A stretch of 64,000 nucleotides of DNA from Unio delphinus (Eukaryota > Mollusca > Bivalvia > Unionida > Unionidae): assembly GCA_029339505.1 (NCBI GenBank), contig JAQISU010000166.1:4607501-4671500 (forward strand), read 5' to 3'. The notes under the pieces are model-generated. The model was not told the origin of the DNA, ran no database searches, and saw only the letters and a program-made list of their open reading frames with translations. A program made the position numbers and the translations under genes. This document shows, piece after piece, positions 11,701 to 20,532 of this stretch (positions are counted from its first letter, which is position 1; the number at the start of each line of letters is the position of its first letter).

Positions 11701-14700
11701 AGTCTGCAGGTTCTAAGTCATGTGTATAAGGGTTCTTGCAAGAATTTTAAAACCTAAGTTACACACACACACACGTTTTGTAATTAAGACTTCATCTCTT
11801 ACACTGAGGCAAGTCATGTTAAAATTGTACATCTTATTAAATACGAAAACATTGACATATATTTGAAATATATAAATTATCATCATTTCATTAATTTCTT
11901 AATAATCATTGTGCACAACTTATGATAACAACATTAGACACGAAGAATGATCATAATGTGTAATAACCTTACAGATCAGGAAAATACATGTATATATCAA
12001 AGTACTCAAATGTTCACAGGGTCAATAGCTTTTACTTGCATTTAACTTTCTCCAGCTAATGAAATTTCATGATGATTGCTGTCTAGAACTTGCTTCTTTG
12101 TAGTATGTTTCTTTTCAGTTTCTTAACCAAAATTTGACACCAAAAAATGAATGTAGAGCTGAAGGACAAAACCACAAGACAGAGACACACATTTAAAGAA
12201 CTTTGACTTTAGCTGTAAACTGTGAGCCCAATGAAAAAAACTGCACAATTAATGAATGAACTATTTGATTACACTGGGCAGTGTTAGCTGGGTTCACATT
12301 GATGTGCAGTACTTTGTTGTTTATTAGTTAAGTAACATGATATTGTGATACATTTTCACACCAAATACCTATATTTTACTTATTAAATATTCTATTTAAA
12401 AACTGGTTGGTTGGTTGGCATCTCAAGAGACAATTACCGTGAGGGATGTGCCAATTGGTGGCTTTGCAGCATCTGCTGTGGCTGTGGAGCGCAACATGGG
12501 AGTGGCAGTCCATGCTGCACTTGCCACACTTGCCACACATGAAGATTGAATCGGGTGTGGGTTGGAGCTGCTTCTTCTTCCCCAGAGATCACTTTTTCAT
12601 CAGCTAGCAAGCCAGTGATCAAAGCATGTTGCCAGCCGGACCTGATGAGCAGGCTCTTCCCAGGTGTTGACATCGATGTCAAGGACTGTGTTGCACTTGC
12701 AGATATCCTTAAAGCATAGATGTGCCTGTCCAATTGATCTTTTGCAAGAGGCAAGTTTCAAATAATGAAGGTCTTTGGGGATCTGTCAATCATCCTTTCA
12801 TCGTACATGGTCCAGCCATCAAATGCAATGTTAGCGGAGGAGTGTGACCATGCTGGTGATCTTGGCACGTTCAAGCACTTCGTTGTTTGTTACTTGATCA
12901 CTCCAGGTGATCCCCAAGTATGCATCGGAGGCATCATATGTGAAAGGTGCTCAGTCTTTTCTCTCGTGAGGCATACTTAGTCCAGGTTTCATTGTGTACA
13001 GGAGAGTGCTTAGCACGCATGCACGATACACTGAGATCTTAGTGTTCAGGGTCATCATGCTGTTGATCCACACACACTGTAACAATCTGGAGAGAGTTGT
13101 TGATACCTTTCCAATCTGCCTGTTGAGCTCAGCATTGAAAAACATAAGGTTGTTGGTGATAGTAGAGCTGAGGTACATGAACTTAGTAAATATTCTTTTT
13201 AAATACTGGATGTTTGGTGGCATCCCAAGAGAAAATGGAAGTGTGCCCATGAGAGATGTCCCAGTTTGTTGTTTTGCAGCATCTGCTGTGGCTATGGAGC
13301 CCAACACGGGAGTTCGTAGTTGTTGATGATGATACTTGGGGGTGGGGGGTGGCATGTCCTGGGCCATCACATTGGTTTTCTTTAGGCTGAGGATCAACCC
13401 AAGCTCATTGCATTCTTTAGCAAAGTGGTCCATCAGTCACTGTAGCTCAGCTTTTGTGTGAGTGGCCAGAGCAACATCATCTGTGAAGAACATGTCTCTG
13501 ATGGTTGTTTATTGTACTTTGTTTTTTTGTCTTCAGTCGTGCCAGATTGAACAGTCTGCCATCTGATCATGTGTGCAGATAGATCCCTTCTGTAGCTGTT
13601 CCAAAGGTGTGCTTGAGCAGGACAGCGATGAAGGTGCCAAAAAGCATGGTGGCAAGGATGTAGTCCTGTTTCACTCTGCTGCTAATGTCAAAGGGGTCAG
13701 ATGTTGAGCCATCATACTGCACTGTGCCTGTCATCATTGAAGGACTGGAATGTGCGTAGCAGCTTTGTAGAACATCCAGTCTTTGCCAGGATTGTGAGTC
13801 CATCTCTGCTGACCAGATTAAAGTGTGTTCTCAGTATTTCACCTGCAGTTACCTGATGGAGAAGATCATGTTGATTGTGGGCCTCTGCGCAGTACCCATT
13901 GTGACTCGGGATACACTGTCAGCAGGCATCTGCAGTCCGCTCAGGATGACGCATGCAAAGATTTTACCCCAAACATGCGTTTATACAGGACTCCATACTG
14001 TAGATATGACACAAAGTAGGTTAGATAACAATGTGCTTATACAGGACTCCATACTGTAGATATGACACAAAGTAGGTTAGGTACTGGATAAAAATGTGCT
14101 TATACAGGACTCCATACTGTAGATATGACACAATGTAGGTTAGATAACAATGTGTTTATACAGGACTCCAAACTGTAGATATGACACAAAGTAGGTTCGG
14201 CACTGGATAAAAATGTGCTTATACAGGACTCCATACTGTAGATATGACACAATGTAGGTTAGATAACAATGTGCTTATACAGGACTCCATACCGTAGATA
14301 AGACACCCAATGTAGGTTAGGTGCTGGATAAAAATGTGCATATACAGGACTCCATACTGTATATATGACACAAAATAGGTTAGGTACTGGATAAAAATGT
14401 GTTTATCCTCAGTATCTTAGGTTTTTAAGACCCTGGATCATTCTTGTTTTTGGCACTTAGTGAAATATGGAGCTAATAACCAGATTCAGAAACTGCACAG
14501 AAACTGCTACCACTTACTGAGAATAATTCATAAGCATTTCTTTAAACTGTCAGAATTCTGTTCCAACAAGAATAATGTAAAAATATTAAAATTTTGCAAT
14601 TAACAAAATAAGGAAATGAATAACTGTATTCGTTCTGTTCATTTTAAATCAAAGTAAATGACAATGAAAGAATAGAAAAATCCTTGATTTGTTTGTTTCA

Positions 14701-17154
14701 ATATGCACTTTTATCGGTAAGTGGACACATATTTCTGTGGCCATGAGTCTTGTCAGACATCTTGAGTAAGCATCATATCAAATTGTACGCATACGCTACC
14801 TTCATTTCTCAAAATTCTTTTGTCCAATTTCAATACCATTCTATTTTGGCATCAAGACTTGTCAGGTTTGTCTAAAAGCAAATATCACTAACAAACAATA
14901 CAAACAATATTTAATCAATCCATCCATGTGAGAATTCCTTCTGCTGTTGATATGTATGTGTATGCATGTATGTATGTGTAACTGTAGTGTTTATAGCACC
15001 TTGGCATAAAAGTAGCTATGTAGTGCCAAAAGATGTATTCCAAAAATGTAAAAATAAATTGCCAAAAATTTAGGAAGATTGCAGCTATCCACATAAATGT
15101 AAAACTCAGGACAACAAGATAAAAATGAAGGGAAAATATGTAAATATTCCATAAAATGTATATTTTATATATGTTTCTAAGTTAAATTTTAATTTTTTTT
15201 TTGGTCTCTTTTTCAATTAAGCATAGTTTTTGTTCTTTTTTTTCATTTTAGATAAATGGAGCCCAGCTTTACAAATCCGAACAGTGTTGTTATCAATACA
15301 AGCGTTGCTGAGTGCACCAAATCCTGATGATCCACTGGCCAATGATGTTGCAGAGCAGTGGAAGTCAAATGAAGCTAAAGCCATAGAATTTGGTATGAAG
15401 TCTGAAACTAATTACAGTGCATTGCGTGGTGCTGGAAAAACAGTGCACTGATTTGTTCAGGGAATCAGAGATCCCTACATTGTCATGCTTTGTGTTGTGT
15501 AGGAGTGTCATAAGTAGATTCATTCATGACAGTGTATTGTGTTGTTTAGGAACATCAGATTTAAATCCCATTATGACAGTGTATTGTGTTGTATAGAAGT
15601 GTCATAATTAGATCCATTCATGACGATGTATTGTATTTAAATCCCATTATGACAGTGTATTGTGTTGTGTAGGGGTGTCACAATTAGATCCATTCATGAC
15701 AGTGTATTGTGTTGTATAGGAACATCATATTTAGATCACTTCATAATGTGTATTGTGTTGTATAGGAATATCAGGATAAGATCTCTCCATGACAGGTAAT
15801 GTGTTAAATACGAACATCATATTTAGATCCCTTTATAACAGTGTATTGTGTTGTATAGGAGTGTCAGAATTTGATCTCTCCATGATGGTGTATTGTGTTT
15901 TGTACGAACATCATATTTAGATCCCTTTATAACAGTGTATTGTGTTGTATAGGAGTGTCAGAATTTGATCTCTCCATGATGGTGTATTGTGTTGTGTACG
16001 AACATCATATCTAGATTCCTTTATAACAGTGTATTGTGTTGTATAGGAGTGTCAGAATTTGATCTCTCCATGATGGTGTATTGTGTTGTGTGCGAACATC
16101 ATATTTAGATCCCTTCATAACAGTGTATTGTGTTGTATAGGAGTGTCAGAATTAGATCCCTTCATGACAGCTTATTGTGCACAATATGTGGATCACAATT
16201 TATTTAAACACCAACAGTATTAGTATATCAAATTGCTTTATACCAATATTTTAAACAGCTCTTGGTGGCCTAGTGGTTAGAGTGTCCGCCATGGACATGG
16301 GTTTGATCCCTGGCCGAGTCATACCAAAGACATACAAAATTTTACAAACATCTGTCTTGCTTGGCGCTCAGCATTAAGAGGTTTTGGGTTAGGATTGGTT
16401 GACCTGGTGTCAGGATAATGTGACTGGGTGGGACATCATGCTACATGTCTGTGGCATGATGCCCCAGTGCTATAGACATCACTTTAAAATGCCTCACTGC
16501 ATACATCGTAGTGATATGACTGATTTTTTTTAAAGCTGCGTTAAAAAAATCTAAAACAAACAAGCCAATACTTTAAAGCCATGTTATTTTATACACACAC
16601 ACACACACAGGTAAAACTCATTAAGACACGCTTTGTTATAACATGATCCCACTTATAACGCAGTAGCAGCATGGCTCCCATTTTTTATTTAGTTCTACAT
16701 TCTCTTGGAAAAGCCAATTATTTGTATCAGTAGCAGATTTTTAATCCCAGCAATGTTTTAATGCTGCCTTAATTTCTGAAATTTTTTAAAGCATTGTGCT
16801 GTATATCTCTGATATTGTGCTGCATATCTCAGGCATGATGACCCATGTGCCAGACATCACTATAAACTGCCACATTGAAGACATCATAGTGGTATGACTG
16901 AAATTTTGTTAAGCTACATTAAAAATCCGAATCACATCATACATTTTAATTATAATTATTTGTATTATTATTGTCTATTATCTCACTATCCCATGCTCTT
17001 GACATCCTTAGTAGCTCCATACATTACTTTTTGCCATGTGTGATTAGCCTGGAATTTGGTCAAAACATTTGTAATATTTTTAAACCTTTTTTCAGCACGA
17101 CAATGGACCAGACAGTATGCTATGAATAACCAGAATCAACAGCCATCCTTCTAG
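5656..17154 (+). CDS. UBE2N: UBE2N / Ubc13 ubiquitin-conjugating enzyme E2 N (gene span; exons 2-5 of probably 5)
   Basis: Joined exons 5656-5757, 11454-11598, 15252-15392 and 17096-17154 give 148 residues plus a stop. The family member Ubc13 pairs with UEV proteins (MMS2/UBE2V) to build K63-linked ubiquitin chains in DNA-damage tolerance and in immune and kinase signalling, in cytosol and nucleus. Visible hallmarks are the HPN motif (exon 3), the catalytic cysteine in GRICLDILK (exon 3), and the [17 protein letters not shown] and [15 protein letters not shown] blocks (exon 4). All introns have GT/AG ends and phases 0, 1 and 1. The first ~10 residues (the human protein begins with a short exon) are missing, so exon 1 is presumably upstream of base 1. 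The C-terminus extends past the conserved YAMNN by QNQQPSF, a few residues longer than the human protein. Introns contain antisense LINEs and minisatellites. Identity is very secure; UTR limits are not known. Confidence 0.97.
7132..9132 (-). mobile_element. RTE-clade LINE, 5'-truncated, with perfect 15-bp target duplication
   Basis: The insertion is bounded by identical TTACCTTTGGTATAT at 7117-7131 and 9133-9147. It has a 3' tail of (GATGAT)n next to the first copy and an open RT frame on -. RTE elements characteristically end in short tandem repeats rather than poly(A). The element is more GC-rich than its AT-rich surroundings. It lies antisense in UBE2N intron 2. Confidence 0.95.
7142..9130 (-). 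pseudogene. RTE reverse transcriptase (endonuclease domain missing), one in-frame stop
   Basis: Reading from 9130 down to the stop at 7142-7144 the frame is open except for TAG at 7631-7633, where related elements have Trp after KNI. Domains in order: linker (KDKKSYVEM), thumb-proximal [16 protein letters not shown] and [15 protein letters not shown] fingers and palm ([81 protein letters not shown]), the catalytic box [26 protein letters not shown], and a C-terminal zinc-poor tail ([29 protein letters not shown]). The apurinic endonuclease domain is absent because of 5' truncation. The single disabling change suggests a young insertion. Confidence 0.93.
9160..10029 (-). mobile_element. Candidate solo LTR (unverified)
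   Basis: On - the segment starts TGTTATGGCTATTGG and ends ...CGTCTGGCA, i.e. TG...CA. It has a TATA-like CAGTTATATAGACTG at about 9655-9670, and an AATAAA about 400 bp later, followed by a T/GT-rich stretch, an order expected of a promoter and polyadenylation site within an LTR. I could not find a flanking target duplication, and no internal retrotransposon genes are adjacent. Alternative: unrelated AT-rich repeat. Confidence 0.3.
10470..10575 (-). mobile_element. SINE family B fragment
   Basis: Carries gctatatatggcagcca, gtggaggaagaacc and tttctcatatacccacattggcc, all in the same order as in the copy at 31670-31912. Both ends are missing. Confidence 0.55.
10930..11440. repeat. Minisatellite of ~55-65-bp units ending at UBE2N exon 3
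   Basis: Repeated phrases are caatgggactataatttcttgc, tgtacagttacatatcaata and cacatgacaaaatactt. At least seven degenerate units are visible. The final unit (from 11370) supplies the sequence leading into the polypyrimidine tract and the AG of the exon 3 acceptor. Confidence 0.75.
11454..11598 (+). CDS. UBE2N: UBE2N coding exon 3 (active-site cysteine)
   Basis: The acceptor is a pyrimidine-rich tract ending cccatttcag before 11454, and the donor is gtaatg from 11599. The exon has 145 bp and leaves a one-base split codon. It encodes [20 protein letters not shown], the HPN oxyanion motif and the GRICLDILK active-site loop with the catalytic cysteine. The 5' splice region sits directly at the end of a minisatellite (10930-11440). 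Confidence 0.97.
12400..13935 (-). mobile_element. Decayed RTE-like LINE with nested segment of its own 3' end
   Basis: On - the RT body reads [20 protein letters not shown] (about 13345-13420), [20 protein letters not shown] and [14 protein letters not shown] (about 12970-13180), then C-terminal fragments [11 protein letters not shown] and [14 protein letters not shown] (12434-12740). The sequence further 5' (13560-13935) reads as the palm with [12 protein letters not shown]. The 3' end on - is a (CCAA)n run (ggttggttggttgg, 12406-12419 on +). Frames are broken by many changes. A ~130-bp copy of its 3' end interrupts it at 13190-13320. Confidence 0.78.
13190..13320 (-). repeat. Nested duplicate of the LINE 3' terminal segment
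   Basis: The stretch ggtggcatcccaagaga ... tgcagcatctgctgtggct ... aacacgggagt closely follows 12410-12500 (ttggcatctcaagaga ... tgcagcatctgctgtggct ... aacatgggagt). It sits between the coding blocks for AQDMPPP and YLSSTI of the host LINE, where related elements have only a few residues. Confidence 0.7.
13972..14405. repeat. Higher-order minisatellite: alternating 56- and 63-bp units
   Basis: The unit start ttatacaggactcc(a)tactg occurs at 13981, 14037, 14100, 14156, 14219, 14275 and ~14340, so spacing alternates 56, 63, 56, 63, 56, ~65. The short unit ends ...ttagataacaatgtg and the long one ...ttaggtactggataaaaatgtg. The array therefore has a 119-bp dimeric period. It starts right at the 5' edge of the LINE remnant. 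Confidence 0.9.
15252..15392 (+). CDS. UBE2N: UBE2N coding exon 4
   Basis: The acceptor is tttcattttag before 15252 and the donor is gtatga from 15393. It is 141 bp with split codons at both ends (GAT for Asp at the start, GCA for Ala at the end). It encodes the C-terminal helices of the UBC fold, including [18 protein letters not shown] and [15 protein letters not shown] 47-bp-unit array begins about 100 bp downstream. Confidence 0.96.
15495..16180. repeat. Minisatellite of 47-bp units with A/B alternation (94-bp dimer)
   Basis: GTGTATTGTG starts at 15841, 15888, 15935, 15982 and 16029, i.e. exactly 47 bp apart. Odd units continue gtataggagtgtcagaa and even ones gtacgaacatcatattta. Earlier units (15500-15840) are less regular. 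The array lies ~100 bp after UBE2N exon 4. Confidence 0.88.
16257..16560 (+). mobile_element. SINE family A (tRNA-derived)
   Basis: The head ggtggcctagtggttagag (pol III A-box type) is followed by gggtttgatccctgg (B-box type), a body with ttggcgctcagcattaagag and cctggtgtcaggataatgtg, and an A-rich tail near 16535-16560. Same layout as 23667-23945 and 41002-41320. Confidence 0.82.
16614..16690 (+). mobile_element. Fragment of an inverted-repeat DNA element end
   Basis: caggtaaaactcattaagac followed by gttataacatgatcccactt resembles the end structure of MITEs whose ends start CAGTAAAAC. The opposite end is not visible. An (AC)n run (16593-16609) precedes it. Confidence 0.35.
17096..17154 (+). 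CDS. UBE2N: UBE2N last coding exon
   Basis: The acceptor is ccttttttcag before 17096. Eighteen codons follow the split Ala codon, then TAG at 17152-17154. It encodes [11 protein letters not shown], which aligns with the conserved C-terminal helix, followed by the extra tail QNQQPSF. Confidence 0.94.
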
Positions 17155-17875
17155 TGCTCACTGAATTCAAGTGTTTGCTGAATTCAGGTGTTCCAGTAGA
17201 ACTCTTTCATCGTTCTCATTTCATCTTGTGATTATTTTACTTATCCGAAGCGAATACAACCATCAAGATTCTAAGACATTCTCTGTCTCTTTGTTGGAAT
17301 GGCCAGCTTGTCCCGTGGGTGCAGCAATAGAAGGTTTTGTTTTTAACTCCAGGATTATAGTGAACTCACTAAATTGTGACTGAAATCATGAAATATTATA
17401 ATTTTTATGGAATCAAAATGTCTTTTGTACACAGATAATGAACAAAAAAAAATTGTAGATCCACAGTTTATTTTTTCTTCTTTGGAATAATTTGAATGCA
17501 TCCAAAATCAGATTTTCAGCCACAACAAATTTGAGAGATTTACAGGGTGTGAAATTTGGAAGGGTGTGTGTGTAAAAAAAAGGGGGAATTTCCCAAATAT
17601 AGGGAGATGAAATAAAATATGGTTTGCAAAAACTGTGCTGTTATACATTAAGTTGACAAGTTGATGCTTTTAGTGTTGAGATATAACTAGAATCTGCAAC
17701 CTAGAATCCTATCTGGTCATTAAAAGATGTTTAGGTTTTTATAATTAAAGATAATTTCAGTTATTCTAGAACTGAAAACTTGGGGCAGTGGAGCCAAATA
17801 CCTTTTTTGTTTCTCCCTCCATTAAAGAAAAAGGAGTGATTTTTTTTTTTTAATATAGTAGGAATTTAGTGAAGA

Positions 17876-17881
17876 AATAAA
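17876..17881 (+). terminator. Candidate UBE2N polyadenylation signal (AATAAA)
   Basis: AATAAA lies 722 bp after the UBE2N stop and is followed within 60 bp by GT- and T-rich DNA (gtgcatgctgtttatttttc), as expected for a cleavage and polyadenylation region. This is a single-motif call. Other A-rich signals exist nearby, and no transcript evidence is available. Confidence 0.4.
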
Positions 17882-18901
17882 GATGTGCCAATATGAGTCA
17901 CGATTTTTGTGCATGCTGTTTATTTTTCTTTGCGAGTTTTCAGATATTAGTGTGAATTTCACCATCACATTTCCAAGAAAAGACCCTTAGTTAACCTTGA
18001 GTAATGAAAAGTGCAGTTTTGGTCTGCATTACAGCTTGTAAGAAACTTTAATTTCCAGTACTGTATAATCTCTTATGTCCAACTCCTAAGAGAGACAAAA
18101 AGAATTATGATAAAAGGTTTTTAGATTACCAGTTTTAGAATACATGTATGTAGCTCAGATAAACTAATAATACAAATTACATGTTTTTCGATAGAGAATG
18201 TCTGTCTGAAAATTATACTGTATTATTCCAATTTTTATAACCTGACTGCGTTTTCTAGGCTTTGATAGGATGTAAATGGTCATGTGATACGGATCTGGAA
18301 CTTTTGATACATCAATTAATTCTGCTGACTACGTTTGGTTCCCAGTTTTCAGATCATTTGATGTAAAGTTTTATCTATATCAATGCCTTAAACCCATATA
18401 ATCATAACAAGCTCCCACCCACCCACTCCTGTGATTTCCAATCAAATATGACAAGCCACTGCTTAAAATCGACCATTAAAAGTTAAAACAATGTAATTGC
18501 ACAGATCTTCCAGCACTCCAACACTCTTTTGCCCAAAAAAGCATGACAGAAGCCAATCATAAAACAGTACTACATTTTACCTTGACAACATGTTACAGCA
18601 GTGGTTATTAAAGGTCAGGGTCATATGTCAACCAAGGGATGTCACTAAAAATAGACATTATTTTGCTTTTGAACTTTCAAAATGCATAGAAAGTAGCAAC
18701 AACATTGTTATAACAAAAACGTGTCATACGCAAGCATAATTTATAATTGATTAATCTTGACTAGCGAAGATAAGGCTATGTATTCTATCGCAGTTAAGAG
18801 GCTAATGAAAGAAAACTTCTTTGTACATAATAATGAATGTTTTGTTGATTAAATCTGCTGATCTAATGTTAGAAAGGAAAATAATTGAAATTATAAGGAT
18901 A

Positions 18902-19033
18902 TGATCATGGTTGGGTATTTATTGATGTGCAAGATTTACCTAATCCCTCACAATCCCTCTTGTTTTGGAATTTATTTACTTTGTAAGGGATTAGGTAAAA
19001 TTGACACAATGATAAATACAACGACCATGATCA
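18902..19033. repeat. Imperfect palindrome, ~47-bp arms
   Basis: The left arm begins tgatcatggttgggtattta and ends tttacctaatccct. The right arm begins agggattaggtaaa and ends acgaccatgatca. Arms of ~47 bp flank a ~37-bp spacer (cacaatccctcttgttttgg...). There is no coding capacity. It may be a short foldback or MITE relic or a hairpin RNA source. Confidence 0.8.
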
Positions 19034-20373
19034 ATTCATTCTATAAACATGCAATGTGAAATGGACACTGAATGACCATGTAGATTGACACGCGTTATTG
19101 TCAATTTATGCAGAGAATTTATAAGCTACTTTTGTATGTTTATTAATAAAGAGTTAAATTTCCAGAATATTGAAAACGGCTAACATACTAGAAATATATA
19201 AACTATGAAAGCTGGGATATCAGTCAGAAAGGAGGATCCTTAGTGTAAATTTAAGAGGTTTGATTTATATTTTAACATTGGAGTATGTGAATTATTTCCA
19301 TTAAATATCGCATAGTTTGGTGGTGTTGAAAGCAGTTTTTTACTCCATTGATAAAGATAGGCTACGGTTGAGATACTTGTATTCGTTCAGAAGCCATGCC
19401 TTATTATGTTGATATTTTTTAAAGAAAATAACATTTTGGTTAATGTATTAATATTCTTTTAGTTTATGAAACTTTAACAAGCGCAAGGACAAGCGATTAC
19501 CAATAAAGGCTATTAAGTCGACTAAACATGTTATGTTTCAACAACTCCATTTGCTAAGCATTAGTAATTTTTGCCATGTCCATGTGTGTGGCAGGCCTGT
19601 CACTTATCCTGATTTACTCTGGACCATTCCAGAATTTCAAAAGATAATCCAAAAATCCTGAATTTCTATCCCCTCTCCCAGTTTTTCAAAATGCAAATAT
19701 TTAAGTAAAAAAAATTGAATCCCGATTGTTGTGCAAAGAGGAAAATGTTTTGCATAATTCCATGAGGAATATGCTAGTTTTATGCTGATGTTTAGTGTAT
19801 TAATTGAATTAACACTAAATATCAATAAAAGATGAAAATGGGAAAATTATAGAATTGTATGGTACGACTTGCATGCAATTTATATGTTAAATAAATAGCT
19901 TCAGACAGCAAAGATGTCAATTCCTTTGTTAAGTTTTTGTAAATATATCCCAATACTGCTCCCAATATATTTTCAAAATCTCACTCTTTTTCCTTTAGTA
20001 TCCTCATTTTCATTCCACTTTAGGTGGCAGGTCTGTTATGGGAAGTGAGGCATGGCAATAATTATTCAAACAGCATCATTGCCAACAGTTTGCCATTGTT
20101 TTGGCTAAAAGTTTTCATTGGAATATATTTCCAAAACACCATGATAATAGTTCATAACTTGGCCTCATTGTATCTGGCAGCAATCAGTGTCAAGCAAAGA
20201 TTAATCTTTCTGTGACATGTTTGATTGCACCTTTAATCATGGGATCAAAGTAAGTCCCAGAATATTTGCATTAAGAATTTGTTAGTTTGCCTTCATTTCA
20301 TGGAATTTGTTCATACTTGGAATGATTCAATATGAAGTTAATCAACATTCTTGTTTCTTTGACTTGTGGCCAT

Positions 20374-20532
20374 TGTTGTTGTAGGGTTTAATGACATTTT
20401 TCAGTAAATGATAGGCCATAAATGGTGGCCAGTGTTAATAATGGAGGAATCAGACTCGAACCTATGCAGAGGTGAGATGGAAGTGAGCCATAACGGAGAG
20501 CGCTTTAGACCACTCAGTCACTGGGGACCCCC
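20374..20532 (-). mobile_element. SINE family B with internal deletion
   Basis: Starts gttgttgtagggtttaatgac, includes ataggccataaatggtggcc and jumps to gactcgaacctatgcagagg, ending gagcgctttagaccactcag. About 90 bp of the middle region found in other copies is missing. Confidence 0.7.

Larger units (their letters stand above)
11599..15251. other. UBE2N intron 3
   Basis: Contains a decayed LINE (12400-13935) and a dimeric minisatellite (13972-14405). The rest (11640-12400, 14410-15250) is AT-rich with no recognisable feature beyond short (AC)n and (TATG)n runs. Confidence 0.5.
17155..20373. other. UBE2N 3' UTR and downstream intergenic DNA
   Basis: The 3' UTR probably runs to shortly after 17881. 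Beyond that no gene is seen. A 130-bp palindrome lies at 18902-19033. The remainder is AT-rich without visible repeats or coding. Confidence 0.45.
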
